Of a DNA stretch of 20,193 bases, positions 15,571 to 20,193 are shown piece after piece. A model generated the notes under the pieces. The model was not told where the DNA came from and searched no databases. It saw nothing but the letters and a program-made list of their open reading frames with translations. Each line of letters begins with the position of its first letter. Positions within the stretch are counted from its first letter, which is position 1. Position numbers and translations under genes: made by a program. The stretch comes from a virus. The stretch covers positions 1-20,193 of IMG/VR virus record IMGVR_UViG_3300005913_000121; one strand, 5' to 3'.

Positions 15571-16572
15571 CTATATCTTTTTATATTCGTTAAGTTTTGT
15601 TAATGCGGATAGTTTTGAAAATGTGTTAGTATGTATAATATCAGATAACTTCGTCTTTGTCAACCCTGCTATAATCATATCGTTAATGTCTTTATGTCGC
15701 ATATCTTCTGGCCACACTACCAAGTTGTAATCTTTTTCAACAACATCATACATACGCTTTATAATTTCTTTGTTTCTTGGTTCGTTGTCAAATATATATG
15801 TGACTTCTTCATTCTTAATTTTGTTTTTTAAAACTAAATCTGCGCCAGCAGCAGCCAGACAATTATCAACAAATAAACTATCAATCGGACCTTCAACGAT
15901 ATATACCTGTCTTTGAAAATTGACTCTTTCCAAACCATAAACTTTTTGTTTGTTTTCATCTAATTTTACCGTTAGATACTTTGGTTGTTCTTTGCCAAAA
16001 GCACGACCTTGGAAAGCAAATATTTTTCCTGTAGTGTCGTAAAAGGGTATAACTAATCTTGGGTGATCTTGTTTAGTATTAAAAGTCTTAGGTTTAACTT
16101 TGTTTACTAACTCACCAAATTTATCACAGAAGTATAACTTATCAAAAAATTCAACAGGTATCTTTCTGTTGATACAATATTTTTTGGCTGGGTGTTCATC
16201 ATCTAATTTCGTAATACTTTTCAAATCAGTTATAATATTAGTTTCTTCAAACACAGGTTTGAAGTCAAACATATCGGGCTTCGGTGTCGCTGGAGCCGAC
16301 TTCTTATATCTTTCTAATAGATATTCAGAATACATTTTTGGATCAATTGACTTGATAAAATTTGCCAAGTTTTGACCCTGGCCACAATTGTGGCACTTAA
16401 AGAACATATCATTTTTTACTCTATACAAATATGCTCTAGATTTTAATTTTGATTTTTTCGAATCACCACAGTGTGGACAACGAAAATTAAACAAGTAGTC
16501 ATTCTTTTGTTTGAATTGACTTAGCCTGCTTTTTAGATTGGATATAAATTTTAGATCAATATAACTGGACAT
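15571..16572 (-). CDS. DNA primase, T4 gp61-like
   Basis: Makes RNA primers for lagging-strand replication, presumably with a gp41-type helicase encoded elsewhere. The N-terminal CHC2-like zinc finger uses C32-x-x-C35 (RCPHCGD) and C60-x-x-C63 (KCHNCGQG). The TOPRIM core has the catalytic E227 in IVEGPIDSL, with D231, then a second acidic strand YIFDNEP (D262), and KDINDMI (295-301). The length, 333, is close to T4 gp61 (342). No helicase domain is fused, unlike T7 gp4. The gene follows its own promoter (16585-16613) with almost no leader and no ribosome-binding site. Its 3' end contains the nrdA promoter. Confidence 0.93.
   Translation of the reverse strand: MSSYIDLKFISNLKSRLSQFKQKNDYLFNFRCPHCGDSKKSKLKSRAYLYRVKNDMFFKCHNCGQGQNLANFIKSIDPKMYSEYLLERYKKSAPATPKPDMFDFKPVFEETNIITDLKSITKLDDEHPAKKYCINRKIPVEFFDKLYFCDKFGELVNKVKPKTFNTKQDHPRLVIPFYDTTGKIFAFQGRAFGKEQPKYLTVKLDENKQKVYGLERVNFQRQVYIVEGPIDSLFVDNCLAAAGADLVLKNKIKNEEVTYIFDNEPRNKEIIKRMYDVVEKDYNLVVWPEDMRHKDINDMIIAGLTKTKLSDIIHTNTFSKLSALTKLNEYKKI
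15635..15663 (-). promoter_or_regulatory. Sigma70 promoter for nrdA (TTGACA-17-TATTAT)
   Basis: On the minus strand, TTGACA (15658-15663) is followed by 17 nt and TATTAT (15635-15640), with the extended -10 motif TGA immediately before the hexamer. Only one base departs from consensus. It lies inside the last codons of the primase gene; the predicted start near 15628 gives a leader of about 65 nt before nrdA at 15563. It probably drives nrdA-nrdB and the genes beyond. Confidence 0.65.
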
Positions 16573-16584
16573 AACACAAATACT

Positions 16585-16613
16585 AATATACCATACTTAT
16601 GTAAAAAAGTCAA
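16585..16613 (-). promoter_or_regulatory. Sigma70 promoter for primase (TTGACT-17-TATATT)
   Basis: On the minus strand, TTGACT (16608-16613), 17 nt, then an extended -10 TGG-TATATT (16585-16590). It fills the 43-nt gap between the coiled-coil gene and primase. The predicted start is only about 6 nt before the primase ATG at 16572, so the transcript would be nearly leaderless, consistent with the missing ribosome-binding site there. Confidence 0.65.
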
Positions 16614-16615
16614 CC

Positions 16616-17044
16616 CTAATTTGAGGCCATCATATGTACTATTGGCATAAAGTTCTTTGATAGTATCCACCCTAGGACTATCGCACCACCCATTATAAGC
16701 CATTTATATCGCTCTAGCATGCCAACTCTACCACCTATATCTATCTTTAAACCTTTGATTTCAATGAGTAGTCTTTTCTCGCTTGTTTCTATATCTCTCT
16801 TTAATTCTCTATAAACATCAGATATTTCATCTGCTCTATCTTTGAGTTTATCAAAAATAACTTCGTCTATCTTTTCTTGTCTTGTAATTTTTTCTTCGTG
16901 TACAGCTAACATAGATTTAATAGATGAAGATACATCTGTTAACTTATCAATGGCAGTATCTATTCTACCATTAATATTGTTTACATTCTCAATATCTTTT
17001 CTTAATGATTCTATATCTACTTTAATTTCTGTTGTATCTGCCAT
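16616..17044 (-). CDS. Coiled-coil protein with C-terminal membrane anchor, 142 aa
   Basis: Hydrophilic heptad-rich protein (residues 1-112, with blocks such as KVDIESLRKDIENV and EIKGLKIDIGGRVG) ending in one hydrophobic segment at 115-136 (WLIMGGAIVLGWIL), then a short tail. No signal peptide, so the coiled coil probably faces the cytoplasm and the protein is tail-anchored in the inner membrane. The ATG has AGGA 9 nt upstream. I cannot assign a family with confidence; phages often encode such proteins as lysis or membrane-scaffold factors. Its architecture is the reverse of the 123-residue protein at 19669 (membrane segment first), with the secreted protein, the cyclase and a doubtful ORF between the two. 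Confidence 0.75.
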   Translation of the reverse strand: MADTTEIKVDIESLRKDIENVNNINGRIDTAIDKLTDVSSSIKSMLAVHEEKITRQEKIDEVIFDKLKDRADEISDVYRELKRDIETSEKRLLIEIKGLKIDIGGRVGMLERYKWLIMGGAIVLGWILSKNFMPIVHMMASN

Positions 17045-17190
17045 AGTGTTTGTTCCTGTTTTGTTTCATAATATAATCTACCGTTAAGGCGTGTATAATA
17101 TAGTCTAGTCGTATCGGATTTTGTGCATAGAAAGCACCATCTTATAAATTGACTACCTTATTATTTATTTTTATGAAAAAGTCTATATAA
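17045..17190 (-). other. Noncoding gap, 146 nt
   Basis: Nothing convincing is encoded here. It contains A/T-rich stretches including TATATT boxes, one with a poor -35 (TATACA, 16 nt upstream) that could weakly drive the coiled-coil gene, and an AATAAATA octamer one base off the T4 late consensus. A short GTGC-7 nt-GCAC repeat is too weak to call a terminator. No tRNA fold was found. Confidence 0.4.
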
Positions 17191-17391
17191 CTAAGCGACC
17201 CATTGATGTCGTTGTAGTGTATTTAGTCTTTGTAGCTTCCAAAGCTTTATAAAAGTTCTCCTTCTTCTTCGTAATTTTTGTTTCTTAATTTTAATCCAGC
17301 GTAAATTGAGTAAATATAATTTTCGTTTTTTAGTATTTCGTATTATCCTTTTTGCTATTAGCTTTAACTTCTTTTGTTGAAGTAGTGTCAT
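17191..17391 (-). CDS. Very basic 66-aa ORF, possibly a frameshifted remnant
   Basis: Open from ATG 17391 to TAG, 11 nt after the cyclase stop, with GGAGG upstream but only 3 nt spacing, shorter than usual. The product would be extremely basic: about a third Lys/Arg (including RRRRR), no Asp, no Glu and no Gly. That composition is unlike every neighbouring gene. Reading the other two frames gives more phage-like pieces: GYDTTSTKEVKANSKKDNTK continuing the cyclase frame, then LKNENYIYSIYAGLKLRN with EEEGELL in the third frame, then KALEATKTKYTTTTSMGRL back in the cyclase frame. The region may thus be a decayed or mis-sequenced gene, and the basic ORF only its shadow. If real, it could be a nucleic-acid-binding or membrane-active peptide. 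Confidence 0.35.
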   Translation of the reverse strand: MTLLQQKKLKLIAKRIIRNTKKRKLYLLNLRWIKIKKQKLRRRRRTFIKLWKLQRLNTLQRHQWVA

Positions 17392-17401
17392 AACCCTCCG
17401 T

Positions 17402-19249
17402 CTATGTTGATTGAAATGTAAAAATCTTAATTAGTTCTTCCTTTCCTTTAACTTTGATTGTACCAATACTTTTTGTCTTAAATGTATCTGGTAATTGTTC
17501 TTGTGTATAAGATGACCATATAGTCTTGTTGTCTATATGATCGTGTCTTCCAGCCGTTGCTTCTAATCTTGCCGCTAAATTAACAGCGTCACCAACAACT
17601 GAATAGTCAAGTCTTGTTTTAGAACCCATATTACCAACAATTGCTATTCCTGTGTTAACACCTGTTCCAACATTAATGTCTGGTAATCCTCGTTCTTTGT
17701 AAATTGTTTTTAGTTCTTTAACTTTTTCTTCTATCTCTTTAGCAGACTTAACAGCCATCTCTGCGTGGTTGTCCATATCTAAAGGAGCACCAAATATTCC
17801 CATTACACAATCTCCCATAAATTTATCTATCATTCCACCATTGTTTAATATTATCATACTAATCTCATTTAGAAATTCGTTTATTAATTCAACTAATCCT
17901 TCTGGGTCGTCTTTGTTTTTATAGTATTCAGATATAGGTGTGAATCCTACAATGTCTATGAATATATACGACATCTGTTTTCTAACACCACCAAGTTTTA
18001 ATTTCTCAGGATTCTTTACAAGTATAGCAACTTGTCTTGGATCTAAATATTTCTCAAACTGTTTTCGTATTTGTTGCTTTAATTTAAACTCTAAAATAAA
18101 TCTATTGAATATGCTATGAAATCCTACTATCGTAAATACAATTATAATCCAACTTACATCTACAAGCATTAAGTGTTTTGTAAAGAAGTAATAACTTAAC
18201 CATACAGCTATTACATACCAAGATAATAGTTTTAAACCAATCGCCCAATATGGCGCAAATCTTGCCATCAATATAATTACTAAACCTAATACGAAAGATA
18301 TAGCTAGTTCAGCTAGAAAACTAATATCTATTCTCTTTATGTTCTTTCCATCTAATACTGTATCTAATGTTGACGCTGTAAGTTCGTATGCGTATCTTTC
18401 ACCCACTGGTGTTGCTATAATACCACTTAATCCTTCAGCGTTCATACCTATGATAACTGTCTTACCCTCTAAAGTAATTTCGTTAGTATCTAAATCTGCT
18501 ATTGATATTGTAGGATAACTTTTGTTCCATCTTAACCATATTCTACTATTCGCATCTGTTTCTATCTTATTGAAACCTGGCACTCTTAATGCTATGATAC
18601 CAGCGTCACCTGACTTAACTTGATAACTAGGTGCGCCTACAGCAACTCTAATAACTTCTATTGCCATAGCTGGATAAATGTCTTCACCTATTTTCATAAG
18701 TAAAGGTATTCTTCTAACTACTCCATCTACTTCTGGTATTGTATTTGCTACACCAACACCACTAGCGTTATGAAACTTCTCTATTGGTCCTAACATTCCA
18801 CCCCATTCAAATAAGAAAGGTAGTGGGTCATTGATTTTGGCAACGCCTCTAGGTACAGAGTTTTTATTGATTTGATTTGTTCCTGTTTGTGATATTATTA
18901 TACCATGTTCTAGTACACTTGTCAATGCGTCATCACCACCAAGTCTATCTGGCTCACTAAACAGTATAGGTAATACTATAACACCAGCGCCTTGTTCTCT
19001 TAATTGCACTATTACATTAGCAAGTACATCTCTTTTCCAAGGCCATTGTCCATACTTCTCTATGGCCTTTTCATCAATAGATACTATTGCTATATTTTGT
19101 GAAATCTCTTTTTGTTCTGATTGAAGTAGTAAGTCAAACCCTTTTAGTCTTAATATCTCTTTTACTTGTGGGTCTTTAAAACCTATAAATGTAAGAACAA
19201 ATAAAGTTATAAAAGCAATTGTCCAGTGCGTGAATATTTTACTTATCAT
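17402..19249 (-). CDS. CHASE2-domain transmembrane adenylyl cyclase, 615 aa
   Basis: Predicted receptor-type class III nucleotide cyclase making cAMP. Domains in order: N-terminal membrane segment (about 9-24); extracytoplasmic CHASE2 sensor (about 30-305, with IVSIDEKAIEKYGQWPW and the FSEPDRLGGD region); three membrane segments (about 310-385); a short linker with KYLDPRQVA; catalytic domain (about 425-610). All catalytic residues are visible: metal Asp D432 (FIDIVGFT) and D480 (DKFMGD), purine-selecting K476 and D548 (RLDYSVVGD), and transition-state N557 and R561 (NLAARLE). Lys with Asp favours ATP over GTP. It overlaps the secreted-protein gene by 11 nt. This is a normal bacterial architecture but unexpected on a phage. 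A promoter-like sequence lies inside it. Confidence 0.93.
   Translation of the reverse strand: MISKIFTHWTIAFITLFVLTFIGFKDPQVKEILRLKGFDLLLQSEQKEISQNIAIVSIDEKAIEKYGQWPWKRDVLANVIVQLREQGAGVIVLPILFSEPDRLGGDDALTSVLEHGIIISQTGTNQINKNSVPRGVAKINDPLPFLFEWGGMLGPIEKFHNASGVGVANTIPEVDGVVRRIPLLMKIGEDIYPAMAIEVIRVAVGAPSYQVKSGDAGIIALRVPGFNKIETDANSRIWLRWNKSYPTISIADLDTNEITLEGKTVIIGMNAEGLSGIIATPVGERYAYELTASTLDTVLDGKNIKRIDISFLAELAISFVLGLVIILMARFAPYWAIGLKLLSWYVIAVWLSYYFFTKHLMLVDVSWIIIVFTIVGFHSIFNRFILEFKLKQQIRKQFEKYLDPRQVAILVKNPEKLKLGGVRKQMSYIFIDIVGFTPISEYYKNKDDPEGLVELINEFLNEISMIILNNGGMIDKFMGDCVMGIFGAPLDMDNHAEMAVKSAKEIEEKVKELKTIYKERGLPDINVGTGVNTGIAIVGNMGSKTRLDYSVVGDAVNLAARLEATAGRHDHIDNKTIWSSYTQEQLPDTFKTKSIGTIKVKGKEELIKIFTFQST
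18897..18925 (-). promoter_or_regulatory. Perfect sigma70 promoter inside the cyclase gene
   Basis: On the minus strand, TTGACA (18920-18925), 17 nt, TATAAT (18897-18902), with extended -10 TGG directly before it: every conserved position matches. It encodes residues ~109-117 of the cyclase (LTSVLEHGI). Transcription would start near 18890, in sense with the gene, giving an mRNA that lacks the N-terminal membrane segment and part of CHASE2 but covers the rest and the downstream genes. The match is unlikely by chance, but use in vivo is unknown. Confidence 0.5.
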
Positions 19250-19652
19250 CTGCCTCTGGTTTTCTTTTTATACCATCACACTTCTCTCTCACTTCAGCAA
19301 ACTGGTCGGGTAATTCTAAATTTTTATAACGAGAACACATTTTTAACATTTCTAATTGTTGTCTTATTAATGCGTTTTCATTAAACACTTTTCTATATTC
19401 TTTTGAACAAGTGGTAGTCAATGGTATTCTTAATCTTACACCTATTGTTCCTCTATCATCTTCATATCCACTACCAGATGTACCTGTACCTGTATTATCT
19501 TGTTTAGAATATTCCATGTAAGGTTCTAAAGTAGGTCCTTGACAATGATTGTCATTTGATAAGTAATCGTTTCTTGCGTCAGCAGGTCTTATTGAAATAG
19601 CAAATAAAATAAGCAACGCTAATAACAGATATGTAAATCTATTTGGTGCCAT
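19239..19652 (-). CDS. Secreted four-cysteine protein, 137 aa
   Basis: I do not recognise the family. The N-terminus is a clear Sec signal peptide: basic start (MAPNRFTY), hydrophobic core LLLALLILFAI, and a probable cleavage after A-D-A at residue 26. No lipobox Cys follows, so it is not an obvious lipoprotein. The mature part has four Cys (37, 82, 106, 125, enough for two disulfides), a Gly/Ser/Thr-rich acidic stretch (NTGTGTSGSGYEDD), a strand-like GTIGVRLRIPL, then a helical C-terminal half. I choose ATG 19652 because GGAGGT lies 8 nt upstream; ATG 19667, one base after the previous stop, is an alternative that adds five residues. It acts in the periplasm or outside, next to the sensor domain of the overlapping cyclase. 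Confidence 0.78.
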   Translation of the reverse strand: MAPNRFTYLLLALLILFAISIRPADARNDYLSNDNHCQGPTLEPYMEYSKQDNTGTGTSGSGYEDDRGTIGVRLRIPLTTTCSKEYRKVFNENALIRQQLEMLKMCSRYKNLELPDQFAEVREKCDGIKRKPEADDK

Positions 19653-19659
19653 CCGAAGT

Positions 19660-19665
19660 ACCTCC
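19660..19665 (-). promoter_or_regulatory. Shine-Dalgarno GGAGGT deciding the start at 19652
   Basis: A full GGAGGT, with 8 nt between GGAGG and the ATG at 19652. It favours that codon over ATG 19667, although a weaker GGAGA also precedes the latter. Confidence 0.6.
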
Positions 19666-19668
19666 ATG

Positions 19669-20040
19669 TTAGTAGTCTCCAGTGACTTCTCGTTTAAAGT
19701 CTTTTAAATCGTATTTTAAATCTTCAACAGTATTTGACATTTTGTAATAACTGTCATTTAATGCCTCTACTTTTGCTCTAGCACTAGATATTTCTGATTT
19801 CGTACTTGTCATTTCTCGGAAAAATTCTTCTCTTCCTTCTGTATATGCTCTATTTAAATTCTTTACTTCTATTGTAAATCTTTCATCAATAGCTGCTACC
19901 GTATTTGTCATTTCTCTTAATTGTAGAGTGTGTTGTTCAATTGTGTTGTTTAGTTTTATGATTGTGTTGATACCTGTATATAGCGTACCTAAAACAGCAG
20001 CTAATATTGGTACCCATGTGATAAGTTTTTTGATTTCCAT
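19669..20040 (-). CDS. Membrane-anchored coiled-coil protein, 123 aa
   Basis: One N-terminal membrane segment (about 6-28, LITWVPILAAVLGTLYTG) followed by about 90 residues of heptad-rich coiled coil (LNNTIEQHTLQLREMTN, KSEISSARAKVEALND). This is the layout of an inner-membrane protein with a rod in the periplasm, as in Rz-type i-spanins, but also of many unrelated phage proteins. The ATG has AAGGAGA close upstream. It starts 9 nt after the stop of the curlin-like gene and ends 1 nt before the first possible start of the secreted protein. A spanin role would need an outer-membrane partner; the next protein is exported but lacks a lipobox, so I leave it unassigned. Confidence 0.75.
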   Translation of the reverse strand: MEIKKLITWVPILAAVLGTLYTGINTIIKLNNTIEQHTLQLREMTNTVAAIDERFTIEVKNLNRAYTEGREEFFREMTSTKSEISSARAKVEALNDSYYKMSNTVEDLKYDLKDFKREVTGDY

Positions 20041-20049
20041 AGTTTCTCC

Positions 20050-20193
20050 TTAATTCTGTGTGACTGTAGCTGAACAACTAGCAGATACACAGTTTTGTTC
20101 CAAATAGTAGTTTTGATCTGTACTACTATCTTGTGTTAATGTTATTGATGTATTGTTTCCACTCAAATTAATGTGGGCGTCATGGCTACCTGA
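20050..20193 (-). CDS. Curlin-repeat-like protein (partial, C-terminal 47 aa)
   Basis: Only the C-terminus is in the window; the gene continues past the right edge. The visible residues include INLSGNNTSITLTQDSSTDQ, which has the spacing of curlin-type repeats (hydrophobic-x-hydrophobic, G-N-N, alternating Ser/Thr/Ile, Q), then YYLEQN and a small C-x-x-x-x-C loop (NCVSASCSA). Such repeats build extracellular beta-solenoid or amyloid-like fibres. Curli-related genes have been described in some marine phages to my memory, unverified here. A beta-solenoid tail or adhesin protein is the main alternative. It is upstream in the same tight series as the coiled-coil, secreted and cyclase genes. Confidence 0.55.
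   Translation of the reverse strand, partial: SGSHDAHINLSGNNTSITLTQDSSTDQNYYLEQNCVSASCSATVTQN

Noticed and set aside
17143-17180. Plus-strand TTGACT with TATGAA as a rightward promoter
   Set aside because: The -10 is poor and no plus-strand gene follows.
19239-19652. CsgF or CsgE curli assembly protein
   Set aside because: Size and signal peptide would fit, but the four-Cys mature sequence does not match the CsgF or CsgE motifs I know.
19239-20040. Rz/Rz1-type spanin pair (coiled-coil protein plus secreted protein)
   Set aside because: The first protein fits an i-spanin layout, but the second has no lipobox Cys, is not embedded in the first and is too large for a typical o-spanin.

Overview
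This window looks like part of the genome of an AT-rich tailed dsDNA phage, most likely a marine T4-like myovirus. A pelagiphage-type host is possible, but host and virus lineage are inferred. The reasons are: every credible gene lies on the minus strand; genes are packed with 1 to 40 nt overlaps (repeated ATGA and TAATG junctions); and the set combines a gp61-type primase, class Ia ribonucleotide reductase (nrdA, nrdB), a RuvC-like resolvase, a ParB-like protein, a DUF3310 protein and small unknown proteins with a large cargo of carbohydrate genes. No rRNA, tRNA, CRISPR array, insertion sequence, attachment site or convincing terminator was seen.

Layout in the direction of transcription (high to low coordinates). 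(1) 20193-16616: the end of a curlin-repeat-like protein, a membrane-anchored coiled-coil protein, a small secreted four-cysteine protein, a full-length CHASE2 receptor adenylyl cyclase, a doubtful very basic 66-residue ORF, and a coiled-coil protein with a C-terminal membrane segment. This is an envelope and signalling block. (2) 16613-11136: primase, nrdA, nrdB, a zinc-ribbon protein, a RuvC-like nuclease and a ParB-like protein, a nucleotide and DNA metabolism block. (3) 11139-1034: thirteen overlapping genes that form a glycan island. It holds GDP-mannose 4,6-dehydratase, three DxD glycosyltransferases, four diverged copies of a KpsC/capsule-synthesis-like protein, three methyltransferases, a PhyH-type dioxygenase and a PAPS-type sulfotransferase. 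(4) 937-1: small unknown proteins and the start of a DUF3310 protein.

Four host-like sigma70 promoters read leftward: 16585-16613 (primase), 15635-15663 (inside the primase 3' end, before nrdA), 860-888 (small genes at the left) and 18897-18925 (inside the cyclase gene). Two match TTGACA-17-TATAAT exactly. No strong promoter was found between nrdA and 1034, so the nucleotide genes and the glycan island may share one very long transcript.

The best candidates for something undescribed are the virus-encoded transmembrane adenylyl cyclase with all catalytic residues, set beside secreted and curlin-like genes, and the glycan island, which has the parts to make a deoxyhexose donor, transfer sugars, and methylate, sulfate and oxidise the product. 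The first could alter host second-messenger signalling; the second could remodel the host surface or decorate the virion. Both functions are inference.
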